NCBI RefSeq assembly: GCF_014126825.1
Contig: NZ_CP059900.1
Location: forward strand, 310,001-374,000
Direction of reading: 5' to 3'
DNA length: 64,000 bases
From: Tomitella gaofuii
GTDB lineage: Bacteria > Actinomycetota > Actinomycetes > Mycobacteriales > Mycobacteriaceae
Shown here: positions 44,775-53,603 of the stretch, piece after piece
How positions within the stretch are numbered: position 1 is the stretch's first letter
How the letters are laid out: every line of letters starts with the position of its first letter
Made by a program: the position numbers and the translations under genes
The notes under the pieces: model-generated
Told to the model about the DNA's origin: nothing
Databases searched by the model: none
What the model saw: the letters and a program-made list of their open reading frames with translations, nothing else

Positions 44775-45920
44775 ATGAACCAGTTCGCCCTCACCGAGGA
44801 GCAGGGCGCCCTCGTCGCCCGCGTGCGGCGCATCGCGGAGGAGGAGCTCGGCGCGCTGTCGGAATCGGGCGCGCCCGGCCGGGTCAACCGCCCGCTCATC
44901 AAGGCGCTGGGCACCCGCGGCCTGCTGGAGACCCTGTTCGGCGGCGCGGACGCCGGCCGCAAGGCGGCCGCCATGGACCTGTGCCTGCTGCGCGAGACGC
45001 TGGCCGCGGTGAACACGGAGGCGGAGACGGCACTGGCCCTGCAGGGGCTCGGCAGCTACCCGTTCCTCCTGTTCGGCAGCGACGAGGTCGTCGCCCGCTG
45101 GCGGCCGCGGGTCGCGTCCGGCGACGCGGTCGCCGCCTTCGCGCTGTCCGAAGCCGGCGCCGGGTCCGACGCGGGCGCTCTGGAGCTGCGCGCCGAGCCG
45201 GACGGCGACGGCTGGACCCTGCACGGCGAGAAGTGCTGGATCTCGAACGGGCCGGAGGCGGACGTCTACTCGGTCTTCGCGCGCACCACGGAAGGCGCAC
45301 GCGCACGGGGCATCACCGCCTTCGTGGTCCCTGGCGACAGCGCGGGGCTCAGCGGCGAGGCGCTCGACATGATCTCACCGCACCCGATCGGCCGCGTCGT
45401 CTTCGACGGCGTCCGCGTCGGGCCGGGGGACGTGCTGGGGGAGGTGGACCGCGGGTTCGGCGTCGCGATGCGCACCCTGGACCTGTTCCGCCCCAGCGTC
45501 GGCGCGTTCGCCCTCGGCATGGCGCAGGCCGCGCTGGACGAGGCCGTCGCCCACACCACCACCCGCACGGCGTTCGGCGGCGTGCTCGCCGACCAGCAGG
45601 CGGTGTCGCACACGCTGGCGGACATGGCGCTGCGACTGGAGGCGAGCCGGCTGCTCGTGTACTCGGCGGCCTCCGCCTACGACGCGGGGGCGGCCCCCGA
45701 GGAGATCACGCGGCGTTCGGCGATGGCCAAGCTCGACGCCACCGAGACCGCCCAGTTCGTCGTCGACGCCGCGGTGCAGCTGGTGGGGGCGCGGGCACTG
45801 CAGCGCGGGCACATTCTGGAGCACCTCTACCGCGATGTGCGCGCGCCCCGGATCTACGAGGGCGCCTCGGAGGTGCAGCGCACGATCATCGGCCGCTCGC
45901 TCACCCGCCCGGCCCGCTGA
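44775..45920 (+). CDS. acyl-CoA dehydrogenase (anthranilate-CoA pathway)
   Basis: A 381-residue acyl-CoA dehydrogenase. Family signatures are ALSEAGAGSDAGAL and GEKCWISNGPEADV in the middle domain, and near the C-terminus RDVRAPRIYEGASEVQRTIIGR, where the catalytic Glu is in YEG. It lies directly downstream of a TTGACG-type promoter and is followed by enoyl-CoA hydratase, SDR and RidA genes. In the proposed route it would oxidise a dearomatised cyclic or ring-opened CoA thioester. Start at ATG 44775 with GGAAGGA upstream. Confidence 0.93.
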   Translation: MNQFALTEEQGALVARVRRIAEEELGALSESGAPGRVNRPLIKALGTRGLLETLFGGADAGRKAAAMDLCLLRETLAAVNTEAETALALQGLGSYPFLLFGSDEVVARWRPRVASGDAVAAFALSEAGAGSDAGALELRAEPDGDGWTLHGEKCWISNGPEADVYSVFARTTEGARARGITAFVVPGDSAGLSGEALDMISPHPIGRVVFDGVRVGPGDVLGEVDRGFGVAMRTLDLFRPSVGAFALGMAQAALDEAVAHTTTRTAFGGVLADQQAVSHTLADMALRLEASRLLVYSAASAYDAGAAPEEITRRSAMAKLDATETAQFVVDAAVQLVGARALQRGHILEHLYRDVRAPRIYEGASEVQRTIIGRSLTRPAR

Positions 45921-45979
45921 CCGGACCCGCTGAACCACCCGGCGCCGAGCAGGACCCGCCACCACGACAGGAGCCCACC

Positions 45980-46816
45980 ATGACCAGGACCAGCCCGTTC
46001 CGCGCCTCGGCGGCGATCACCGACGACTGGCGGCACTTCGACTTCCGGGTGGACGACGGCGTCGGCACCGTCACGTTCACCCGGCCGGAGAAGTACAACC
46101 CGCTCACCTTCGACAGCTACGCGGACCTGCGCGACCTGCTGCACGAGCTGCCCTACCGGGACGACGTCCGCGTGCTGGTGATCCGCGGCGAGGGCAAGGC
46201 GTTCTGCGCCGGCGGCGACGTCAACGAGATCATCGGCGAGCTGATCGAGATGGACGCCAAGGACCTCATGGCGTTCACCAAGATGACCGGGGACGTCATC
46301 CGGGCGATGCGCGAGTGCCCGATCCCCATCATCTCCGGCATCCAGGGGATCGCGGCCGGAGCCGGGTCGGTCATCGCGCTCGCCTCCGACTTCCGCGTGG
46401 TCGCGGAGTCCGGCAAGTTCGCGTTCCTGTTCAGCAAGGTGGGGCTGTCCGGCGGCGACATGGGGGCGGCCTACCTGCTGCCGCGGGTCGTCGGGGCGGG
46501 GCGCGCGACGGAGCTGCTCATGCTCGGCGACACCATCAACTCGACGACGGCGGACCGCTACGGGCTGGTGAGCAAACTGGTGCCCACCCCGGACCTCGAC
46601 GCCGAGGTGGCGGCGCTGGCCCGCCGCCTGGCGGACGGCCCGACGCTCGCCTACCAGCAGACCAAGACGCTCATCACCCGCGAGCTGGACATGCCCATCG
46701 GCAGCGCCATGGAACTCGACGCCATGACCCAGGCGCTGCTCATGACCACGCACGACCACTCCGAGTTCCACGCGTCCTTCAACGCCAAGCGCCCGCCGCA
46801 GTGGACGGGCCGGTGA
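45980..46816 (+). CDS. enoyl-CoA hydratase/isomerase family protein
   Basis: A 278-residue crotonase-fold protein. The oxyanion-hole segments are GKAFCAGGDVNEI and IAAGAGSVIALASDFRV, with LFSKVGLSGGDMGAAYLLPRVVG after them. It probably hydrates the double bond produced by the preceding dehydrogenase, or hydrolyses the ring. Start ATG 45980 is preceded by AGGAG. It is 59 bases after the dehydrogenase and overlaps the SDR gene by 4 nt. Confidence 0.92.
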   Translation: MTRTSPFRASAAITDDWRHFDFRVDDGVGTVTFTRPEKYNPLTFDSYADLRDLLHELPYRDDVRVLVIRGEGKAFCAGGDVNEIIGELIEMDAKDLMAFTKMTGDVIRAMRECPIPIISGIQGIAAGAGSVIALASDFRVVAESGKFAFLFSKVGLSGGDMGAAYLLPRVVGAGRATELLMLGDTINSTTADRYGLVSKLVPTPDLDAEVAALARRLADGPTLAYQQTKTLITRELDMPIGSAMELDAMTQALLMTTHDHSEFHASFNAKRPPQWTGR

Positions 46817-47583
46817 CCGCCCCCCGCGTCTGCGTGGTCACCGGTGCCGGACGCGGAATCGGCAGGGCGACGGCACTGGCGCTACTGGCCGACGGGCATC
46901 GCGTGGTGGCCGTCGCACGAGGGGCCGAGTCGCTCGAGTCGCTGGCCGCCGACGCCGGGCCCGACGCCTCCGGAAGGGCCCTGGCGGTCCCGGCGGACGT
47001 CACTGTCGCCGACGACGTCGAGCGGATCTTCGCCGCCGCCGAGGAGCGATGGGGGCCGGCGGAGGTGCTCGTCGCGGCCGCCGGCACCGGCAGCGCGGCA
47101 CGGCTGGACGAGACGTCCGACGCGCTGTGGGACGGCGCCATCGCGCTGAACCTCACCGCGCCGTTCCGGTGCATGCGGCGCGCGCTGCCGGGTATGCGGG
47201 CCGCCGGATGGGGCCGGATCGTGGTGGTCGGCTCGGTGGTGTCCAAGCGCGGCGAGCCGCTCGTCGCCGCCTACACCGCCAGCAAGCACGGGGTGCTGGG
47301 ACTGGTGCGGTCGGCCGCGGCGGAGTTGGCGCGCACCGGGATCACCGTCAACGCGGTGTGCCCGGGTTACGTGGACACCCCCATGACCGCGCAGACGGTC
47401 GCCGACATCGGGGTGCGCAGCGGCCGCACTCCGGACGAGGCGCGGGCGGTGCTGGCCGGGCGCCAGCCTATCGGCCGGCTGATCGCCCCGGATGAGGTCG
47501 CCGACGCGGTGCGCTTCTGCATCGGCAATGCCGCCATGACCGGCCAGGGACTCAACATCGACGGAGGAGCAGTGCAATCATGA
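46813..47583 (+). CDS. SDR, probable 3-hydroxyacyl-CoA dehydrogenase
   Basis: A 256-residue classical SDR. The cofactor loop is TGAGRGIG, the active site SVVSKRGEPLVAAYTASKHG (Ser, Tyr, Lys), and the C-terminus GLNIDGGA. In this operon it would oxidise the 3-hydroxyacyl-CoA made by the hydratase. The GTG start overlaps the hydratase stop, and its own stop overlaps the RidA gene (ATGA), so the block is one tightly coupled operon. Confidence 0.9.
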   Translation: MTAPRVCVVTGAGRGIGRATALALLADGHRVVAVARGAESLESLAADAGPDASGRALAVPADVTVADDVERIFAAAEERWGPAEVLVAAAGTGSAARLDETSDALWDGAIALNLTAPFRCMRRALPGMRAAGWGRIVVVGSVVSKRGEPLVAAYTASKHGVLGLVRSAAAELARTGITVNAVCPGYVDTPMTAQTVADIGVRSGRTPDEARAVLAGRQPIGRLIAPDEVADAVRFCIGNAAMTGQGLNIDGGAVQS

Positions 47584-47975
47584 CCGGAATCGAGTACGTC
47601 AACCCGCCCGAGCTCGGCCGCCCGTCCGGGTTCTCGCACGCGGTGCGCGCCGGCGACACCGTCTATCTGGCGGGGGAGACGGCGCTCGACGCGGAGGGCA
47701 GGATCGTCGGCGACACCCTCGTCGAACAGTTCGAGAAGGCACTGGACAACATGCTCACCGCGCTGCGCGCCGCCGGGGGCGGGCCGGAGAAGCTGGTGAG
47801 TCTGACGATCTACATCGTCGACCTGCAGGAGTACAAGGCGGCCATGCGGGACATCGGCCGGGTGTGGAAGAAGATGATCGGCGATCACTACCCGGCCACC
47901 GCGGGCATCGGCGTGGCGCGGCTGTGGGACATCGAGGCGCGTGTCGAGGTCCACGGGGTCGCCTACCTGGGGTGA
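47580..47975 (+). CDS. RidA family (YjgF/YER057c) enamine/imine deaminase
   Basis: A 131-residue RidA-like protein with the family pattern: FSHAVRAGDTVYLAGETALDAEG, a central VEQFEKALDNMLTALRAAGGG and the C-terminal ARLWDIEARVEVHGVAYL. Classic RidA hydrolyses enamines or imines. In the anthranilate-CoA route the monooxygenase/reductase product is itself an enamine (2-amino-5-oxocyclohexenyl-CoA), so a dedicated deaminase at this place is biochemically sensible. The catalytic Arg usual near residue 105 of canonical RidA appears replaced or shifted, so activity is inferred from context. Confidence 0.88.
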   Translation: MTGIEYVNPPELGRPSGFSHAVRAGDTVYLAGETALDAEGRIVGDTLVEQFEKALDNMLTALRAAGGGPEKLVSLTIYIVDLQEYKAAMRDIGRVWKKMIGDHYPATAGIGVARLWDIEARVEVHGVAYLG

Positions 47976-47993
47976 GCGGGGACCCCGGGCGCG

Positions 47994-48869
47994 TCAGGGC
48001 GTGATGAGCGCCGTCGCGTGCTCGCGCGCGGGGCCGCTCAGCGTCGCGTTGAGCCCGTCGAACAGCGACGCCGCGGCGATGCCGTTCCAGCCCGGCGGCA
48101 GCAGCTCGTGCGGCAGGCCCGGGTCCAGGTACGGCAGCCGCCGCCACTCGGTGAGGGCGGCGACGTAGGCGCGGAATGCGTCCCCGGCGGTGAAGTCGTC
48201 GGAATCGGCCGCGCGCAGCACCGGCCGGTACCGGGACAGGAACTGCGCGTACAGCGCGGTGAGCTCGTCGAGGTCCCACCAGGCGCGGACTTTCGAGCGG
48301 AGGTCGCCGAACCCCAGGTGCTCGCCCCGGAACATGTCCACGTAATCGCTCAGACCCCGTCGACGGAGCATCTGCTCGGCCTCGCGGGCGATGTTGCCGG
48401 GCGCCACCCACACCCCCGCCGCGGCCGTCCCGAAACCGAGCCGGGTCAGCTGCGTGCGCAGCTCGTGGCGCTTGCCGCGCTCGGATTCGGGGATCGAGAA
48501 CACCACCGTCAGCCAGCCGTCGTCGGGCGTGGCGCGTTTGCGCTCGAAGATGCGCACGTCGCCCTCGGCGAGCATCTCCAGGGTCTGCGGCGCCAGCGAG
48601 TATCCGGCGCTGCCGTCGTGCCGCGCGCCGGTGAGCATGCCCCGGCGCTTGAGGCGCGAGATCGACGACCGCACCGCCGGCGACGGCACGCCCAGCTCTT
48701 CCATCAGGCGGATCACGGCCGCGACCGCCAGCCAATTGTTCTGCGCCCGCGCGTAGAGCCCGAACAGCGTCACGATCAGGCGCCGCGGGGGGATGTCGGC
48801 GGCCAGGTGTGCGCCGCGGACCGCAGCGTCGGAAGTGCCGGGGGTCGAGGTCGGATCAGCCTGCGTCAC
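47994..48869 (-). CDS. PaaX-family transcriptional repressor
   Basis: A 291-residue PaaX-type GntR-like repressor. The N-terminal winged helix is PPRRLIVTLFGLYARAQNNWLAVAAVIRLMEELGVPSPAVRSSISRLKRRGML. The central domain (KRATPDDGWLTVVFSIPESERGKRHELRTQLTRLGFG) is the PaaX ligand-binding core. PaaX binds aryl-CoA thioesters such as phenylacetyl-CoA. The setting here suggests 2-aminobenzoyl-CoA. It is divergent from the CoA ligase gene, and its start is GTG at 48869. Confidence 0.9.
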   Translation of the reverse strand: MTQADPTSTPGTSDAAVRGAHLAADIPPRRLIVTLFGLYARAQNNWLAVAAVIRLMEELGVPSPAVRSSISRLKRRGMLTGARHDGSAGYSLAPQTLEMLAEGDVRIFERKRATPDDGWLTVVFSIPESERGKRHELRTQLTRLGFGTAAAGVWVAPGNIAREAEQMLRRRGLSDYVDMFRGEHLGFGDLRSKVRAWWDLDELTALYAQFLSRYRPVLRAADSDDFTAGDAFRAYVAALTEWRRLPYLDPGLPHELLPPGWNGIAAASLFDGLNATLSGPAREHATALITP

Positions 48870-48955
48870 GGATGAAGCATATCGGACGGGGAAGGGGGTG
48901 CGCTGTACCGGAGAATGCACCGATTTTGCTGTGCTAATTGATACCTGTCGGATCA

Positions 48956-48983
48956 TTGACGAGCGTCATCAACGAAGTATAGT
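48956..48983 (+). promoter_or_regulatory. CoA-ligase promoter with palindromic TGACG operator
   Basis: TTGACG (48956-48961) and TATAGT (48978-48983) form a -35/-10 pair with 16-bp spacing. The -35 overlaps TGACG-AG-CGTCA (48957-48968), arms perfectly complementary. This is the fullest copy of the motif found before the three catabolic transcription units and a good candidate PaaX operator. Confidence 0.65.
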
Positions 48984-49016
48984 GTGACGTGAGCGACAAT
49001 CTGGAGGCTTCGTACT

Positions 49017-50651
49017 ATGCAAACGACCTCGGAGTCCGCCCGGCATTCGGCGCATGTCGACACGTTCTGCCGTGACAACCTGCCGCCCGCGGACCAGTGG
49101 CCCACCTTCGAATTCACCCTTCCGGAGCTGCAGTATCCCGATCGGATCAACTGCGCGACAGCCCTTCTCGACGACCCGATCGCCCTGTACGGCCCCGATC
49201 GCCCGTGCCTGTCCGGCGGCGGCGAGCGGTGGACCTACGGCGAGACGCGCGCGCATGCCAACCGGGTGGCGCACGTGCTCACGGAGGAACTGGGCCTCGT
49301 GCCGGGCGGGCGGGTGCTGCTGCGCGGCCTCAACAACCCGTGGACGGCGGCGTGCTGGCTGGGCGTGCTCAAGGCCGGCGGCGTCGTCGTCACCACGATG
49401 CCCCTGTTGCGCGGCAAGGAGATCCGCGGCCTCCTCGACCTGACGCACGCGGGGATCGCCCTGTGCGACCACCGGCTGGCGGACGAGATGGCGGCAGCCG
49501 CGGACGGCGTCACCGTCGCGTATTTCGGCGGCGACGGGCCGGACGACCTTCTCGTCCGCGCGGCCTCGAAGCCCGCGGAGTTCGACGACGTGCCCACCGC
49601 CGCCGACGACGTGGCGATGCTGGCACCGACCTCGGGCACCACGGGGATCCCGAAGGCGACCATGCAGTTCCACCGGGACGTCCTCGCGGTGTGCGACACG
49701 TTCTCGAAGCGCGTGCTACAGCCGACCGCGGACGACGTGTTCACGGGCACGCCGCCGCTGGGGTTCACCTTCGGGCTCGGCGGCGCGCTGCTGTTCCCGC
49801 TGCGCGCCGGGGCGTCGTCGATCCTGCTCGAGCGCCCCGATCACGACGCCATCGCCGACGCGATCGAGCAGGGCGGCGCGACGATCCTGTTCACCGCGCC
49901 CACCGCGTACCGGTCGATGCTGCGCTCCGGGCACGAGGACGTGCTGGGCAGACTCCGGCGCGGCGTGTCGGCGGGAGAGGCGCTTCCGGGCGCGGTGTGG
50001 CGGGAGGTCCACGACCGGACGGGGCTCGCCCTGATCGACGGGATCGGCGCCACCGAGATGATGCACGTGTTCATCTCCGCGGCCGACGACGACATCCGCC
50101 CCGGGTCCACCGGCCGCGTGGTGCCGGGCTACCGCGCGGAGGTGCTCGACGGGGAGGGGCGCCCCGCCCCGGACGGCGAGCCGGGCCGCCTGGCGGTCAT
50201 CGGCCCCACCGGATGCCGGTACCTTGCGGACCAGCGGCAGGCCCAGTACGTCCAGGACGGGTGGAACATCACCGGCGACACCTACATCCGCGACGCGGAC
50301 GGCTACTTCTGGTTCCAGGCGCGCAGCGACGACATGATCGTCTCCTCCGGTTACAACATCGCCGGCCCCGCCGTCGAGCAGGCGCTGGGGCAGCACCCGG
50401 ACGTCGTGGAATGCGCCGTCATCGGCATCCCCGACGAGGCACGCGGCGCCATCGTGCACGCGGCGGTGGTGCTGCGCGACGGGGTCGCCGGCGATGACGC
50501 GAAACGCCGTGAACTGCAGAGGTTCGTCAAGGAGACCATCGCCCCGTACAAGTACCCGCGGAGCCTGGAGTTCCGTGACTCGCTGCCCAAGACGCCCACC
50601 GGCAAGCTTCAGCGCTACCGGCTGCGCGAGCAGATCGCGGAGGAGCGGTGA
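49017..50651 (+). CDS. aryl-CoA ligase, probable 2-aminobenzoate--CoA ligase
   Basis: A 544-residue AMP-forming CoA ligase. The P-loop is APTSGTTGIPKATMQ (about 199-213), followed by GIGATEMMHVF and the adenylate motif YVQDGWNITGDTYIRDADGYFWFQARSDDMIVSSGYNIAG. The C-terminal catalytic Lys is in PKTPTGKLQRYRL. It resembles the benzoate/2-aminobenzoate ligases that start hybrid aerobic pathways. It is the entry enzyme: aromatic acid plus CoA plus ATP gives aroyl-CoA. Divergent from the PaaX gene, with GGAGG before the ATG. The stop overlaps the thioesterase start. Confidence 0.9.
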   Translation: MQTTSESARHSAHVDTFCRDNLPPADQWPTFEFTLPELQYPDRINCATALLDDPIALYGPDRPCLSGGGERWTYGETRAHANRVAHVLTEELGLVPGGRVLLRGLNNPWTAACWLGVLKAGGVVVTTMPLLRGKEIRGLLDLTHAGIALCDHRLADEMAAAADGVTVAYFGGDGPDDLLVRAASKPAEFDDVPTAADDVAMLAPTSGTTGIPKATMQFHRDVLAVCDTFSKRVLQPTADDVFTGTPPLGFTFGLGGALLFPLRAGASSILLERPDHDAIADAIEQGGATILFTAPTAYRSMLRSGHEDVLGRLRRGVSAGEALPGAVWREVHDRTGLALIDGIGATEMMHVFISAADDDIRPGSTGRVVPGYRAEVLDGEGRPAPDGEPGRLAVIGPTGCRYLADQRQAQYVQDGWNITGDTYIRDADGYFWFQARSDDMIVSSGYNIAGPAVEQALGQHPDVVECAVIGIPDEARGAIVHAAVVLRDGVAGDDAKRRELQRFVKETIAPYKYPRSLEFRDSLPKTPTGKLQRYRLREQIAEER

Positions 50652-51067
50652 TGACGGCCTCAGGGGCCGCGCCCGCGGTGACGATCCGCCGGCGCCTCGA
50701 GTGGCCGGACACGGATGCGGCCGGCCACCAGCACCACTCCGTGGTGATGCGGTGGGCGGAGGAGGCGGAGGCGGAGCTGCTCGAATCGCTCGGTCACGCG
50801 ACGCTGTTCGGCCGGATCCCGCGCGTGGCGTTTTACGCGCACTATCTGCAGCGCCTGTGGCTGCGCGACCCCGTCGAGATCCGGCTCGCGATCGGCGCGG
50901 TGGGCCGCACGTCGCTGACCTACACGTTCGAGGTGGAGGGCCCGCAGGGCACCGCCGCGACGGGCCGGATGGTCGTCGTGCACACCGACGGCAACGCGGG
51001 CGGCGCCGTGCCCTGGCCGGACGCGCTGCGCCCGCTGCTCACCGGGGAGGCCGGGCCGCCGCGGTGA
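50651..51067 (+). CDS. acyl-CoA thioesterase, hotdog fold (4HBT)
   Basis: A 138-residue hotdog thioesterase. The active-site region is WPDTDAAGHQHHSVVMRWAEEAE, matching the 4-hydroxybenzoyl-CoA thioesterase family, where a carboxylate near the helix start is catalytic. In catabolic CoA pathways such enzymes release trapped or dead-end aroyl-CoA. Its ATG at 50651 shares bases with the ligase TGA, so it is translated with the ligase. Confidence 0.85.
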   Translation: MTASGAAPAVTIRRRLEWPDTDAAGHQHHSVVMRWAEEAEAELLESLGHATLFGRIPRVAFYAHYLQRLWLRDPVEIRLAIGAVGRTSLTYTFEVEGPQGTAATGRMVVVHTDGNAGGAVPWPDALRPLLTGEAGPPR

Positions 51068-51100
51068 GCAACGGCCCCCGGATAGGGGTCGACCGCCCGC

Positions 51101-52216
51101 TCACGGCACCGGCTCGCCGAGCTCCGGCGGCGCGCACCGGTACTGCGGCGGGGTGGCGGAGAGCCGGATCGGGTTGGCCACCTGGCGCACCGGGCCGTCG
51201 CGGCGCGGGTCGTCCACCTCCACCACCGGAACCAGGCCCAGCCGCTCCGCCAGCGCGAACGCGTCGGCCAGGTCGTTCAGCGGCCCACACGGCACGCCCG
51301 CCGCGGTGAGGCGGGTGAACCAGCCGTCGGCGGTGTCAGCGGACAGCAGCCGGGTGAGCGTGTTCGTGAGCTCCTCGCGGTGCGCCACTCTGTCGGTGTT
51401 GCGGGCGAACCGCGGGTCGTCTGCCAGGTCCGGCGCACCGAGTTCCTTCGCCAGCACGGAGAACTGCCGGTCGTTGCCGACGGCCAGGACCAGCGCTCGG
51501 TCCGCGGTGTCGAACAGTTCGTACGGCGTGATGCTGGGGTGCCGGTTGCCCATCGCCTGCGGCACCACTCCGGCACCGACGTATCCCGACGCCTGGTTCG
51601 ACAGCGCCGAAAGCAGCGATGACAGCAGGTTCACCTCGACGCGCTGGCCGTCGCCGGTGCGGTCCCGGTGCCGCAGGGCCGCCAGGACGCCCACCGCCGC
51701 ATGCAGACCCGTGATGACGTCGACCAGAGCGACGCCCACCTTGGTCGGCTGCCCGGGGTCCGGGCCGGTGATGCTCATCAGCCCGCCCACGGCCTGCACC
51801 AGCAGGTCGTAGCCCGGCAGGTCGTTGTGCCCGCCGAAGCCGGTGATCGAGCAGTACACCACCGCCGGGTTGGCGGCGGACACAACGTCATAGCCCAGGC
51901 CCAGGCGGTCCATCGTGCCGGGAAGGAAGTTCTCGACCACCACGTCGGCGCGCTTGGTCAGGTCGCGCGCCTCGGCGAGGTCGCCGGGATCGCGCAGGTC
52001 GAGCGCCCGGGACTCCTTGTTGCGGTTGACAGACTGGAAGTACGTGGCCTGCCCGCCCGCGAACGGCGGCCCCCACGAGCGGGTGTCGTCGCCGCTGCCC
52101 GGGCGCTCGATCTTCACCACCTGCGCGCCCAGGTCGGCGAGCAGCATCGTCGCGTACGGCCCGGCGAGCACCCGGCCGAAATCCGCGATGACGAGCCCGT
52201 CGAGAGCCCCGCTCAT
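51101..52216 (-). CDS. CaiB/BaiF (family III) CoA transferase
   Basis: A 371-residue family III CoA transferase. The start LDGLVIADFGRVLAGPYATMLLADLGAQVVKIERP is typical, followed by GPPFAGGQATYFQSVNRNKES and GYDLLVQAVGGLMSITG, where the catalytic Asp sits early in the mid region (GYD). Paired with glutaryl-CoA dehydrogenase it probably moves CoA to glutarate, as in gcdH-gcdG pairs of proteobacteria. The start overlaps the dehydrogenase stop (ATGA). Confidence 0.88.
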   Translation of the reverse strand: MSGALDGLVIADFGRVLAGPYATMLLADLGAQVVKIERPGSGDDTRSWGPPFAGGQATYFQSVNRNKESRALDLRDPGDLAEARDLTKRADVVVENFLPGTMDRLGLGYDVVSAANPAVVYCSITGFGGHNDLPGYDLLVQAVGGLMSITGPDPGQPTKVGVALVDVITGLHAAVGVLAALRHRDRTGDGQRVEVNLLSSLLSALSNQASGYVGAGVVPQAMGNRHPSITPYELFDTADRALVLAVGNDRQFSVLAKELGAPDLADDPRFARNTDRVAHREELTNTLTRLLSADTADGWFTRLTAAGVPCGPLNDLADAFALAERLGLVPVVEVDDPRRDGPVRQVANPIRLSATPPQYRCAPPELGEPVP

Positions 52217-53412
52217 CGGAACGCGGCCTCGCCGGTGAGCGCGCGGCCGATCGTCAGCTGGTGCACCTCGGACGTGCCCTCGTAGGTGAGGACCGATTCG
52301 AGGTTGTTGGCGTGCCGGATCACCGGGTACTCCAGCGTGATCCCGTTGGCGGCCAGGATGGTCCGGCACTCGCGCGCCACGGCGATGGCCTCGCGGCAGT
52401 TGTTCAACTTGCCCAGGCTCACCTGCGCCGGCTCTACGGTGCCCGCGTCCTTGAGCCGGCCCAGGTGGTAGGCCAGCAGGTGCCCCTTGCCCACCTCGAG
52501 GGCGATGTCGGCGATCTTGGCCTGGGTGAGCTGGTAGGCGGCCAGCGGCTTGTCGAACACCATGCGGGTGGAGGCGTAGTCCACCGCCGTCTCCAGGCAG
52601 TCGCGCGCGGCACCGATCGCGCCGAAGATGATGCCGAAGCGCGCCTCGTTGAGGCAGCTCAGCGGGCCGCGCAGCCCGCGCGCCTCCGGCAGCATCGCCG
52701 ACGCGGGCAGGCGCACGTCCTGCAGCACCAGCTCGGAGGTCACCGACGCGCGCAGCGACATCTTGGCCTTGATCTCCGGCGCGGAGAAGCCGGGGGTGTC
52801 GGTGGGCACCACGAAGCCGCGGATGCCCTTCGCGCCGTCTTCGAGCTCGGTGTTGGCCCAGACCACGGCCACGTCGGCCACCGAGCCGTTGGTGATCCAC
52901 ATCTTGGCGCCGTTGAGCACCCAGTCCGCGTCGTCCCCCGAGCCGTCGCGCTTGGCATGGGTGCGCATGCCGCCCGGGTCGGAGCCGAAGTCCGGCTCGG
53001 TCAGCCCGAAGCAGCCGAGCGCCTCGCCGGCGGCCATCCGCGGCAGCCACTCATTCTTGTGCTCCTCGCTGCCCCAGTGGTGGATGGCGAACATGGCGAG
53101 CGAGCCCTGTACGGAGACCAGCGACCGGATGCCGGAGTCGATGGCCTCGAGCTCCAGGCACGCCAGGCCGTAGGACACCGCGCTCATGCCGGCGCAGCCG
53201 TAGCCGTCCAGGTGCATGCCCAGAACCCCGACGCCGCCGAGTTCCTTGGCCAGCTCGCGCGCCGGGATGCGCGCGTCCTCGAACCATTCCGCGATGTGCG
53301 GCCGGATGCGCTTGTCGCCGAAGGCCCGGACGGTGTCGCGGATCTCGATCTCATCGGCGGACAGCAGCGAATCGAGCGCGAACAGTTCGGTGAGAGTGCG
53401 GGTGTCGGCCAT
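52213..53412 (-). CDS. gcdH: glutaryl-CoA dehydrogenase
   Basis: A 399-residue acyl-CoA dehydrogenase with features of the glutaryl-CoA type: GCFGLTEPDFGSDPGGMRT in the FAD/substrate region, KMWITNGSVADVAVVWA, and YEGTSEVHQLTIGRALTG at the C-terminus. Glutaryl-CoA dehydrogenase oxidises and decarboxylates glutaryl-CoA to crotonyl-CoA in lysine and aromatic catabolism. ATG at 53412 has GGAGG upstream; a longer frame would cross the LacI operator. It is divergent from a LacI gene and co-transcribed with the CoA transferase. Glutaryl- versus other acyl-CoA specificity is inferred. Confidence 0.87.
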   Translation of the reverse strand: MADTRTLTELFALDSLLSADEIEIRDTVRAFGDKRIRPHIAEWFEDARIPARELAKELGGVGVLGMHLDGYGCAGMSAVSYGLACLELEAIDSGIRSLVSVQGSLAMFAIHHWGSEEHKNEWLPRMAAGEALGCFGLTEPDFGSDPGGMRTHAKRDGSGDDADWVLNGAKMWITNGSVADVAVVWANTELEDGAKGIRGFVVPTDTPGFSAPEIKAKMSLRASVTSELVLQDVRLPASAMLPEARGLRGPLSCLNEARFGIIFGAIGAARDCLETAVDYASTRMVFDKPLAAYQLTQAKIADIALEVGKGHLLAYHLGRLKDAGTVEPAQVSLGKLNNCREAIAVARECRTILAANGITLEYPVIRHANNLESVLTYEGTSEVHQLTIGRALTGEAAFR

Positions 53413-53474
53413 GGCGGCCTCCTGTCGGTGTCGCGGGTGACGGTACGACGCCGAGAGCTGCATGCAAACCATTG

Positions 53475-53488
53475 CGCAATCGATTGCG
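53475..53488. promoter_or_regulatory. LacI-family operator (perfect 14-bp palindrome)
   Basis: CGCAATCGATTGCG is a perfect palindrome, with the central CG and GCAA..TTGC half sites expected for LacI-family operators. It lies between gcdH and the divergent LacI gene, 63 bp from the gcdH start. The neighbouring LacI protein is the obvious ligand. Confidence 0.75.
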
Positions 53489-53603
53489 TCGTGATGGGAT
53501 GTGACTGTAATCAACCGCCGTGACGGAGTCAACACCCGGCCCGTGCGCGATACTCGGCGCGGCGCACCACCGCGCACGGGCGAGAAGAGGGAAAGGCGAG
53601 GCG

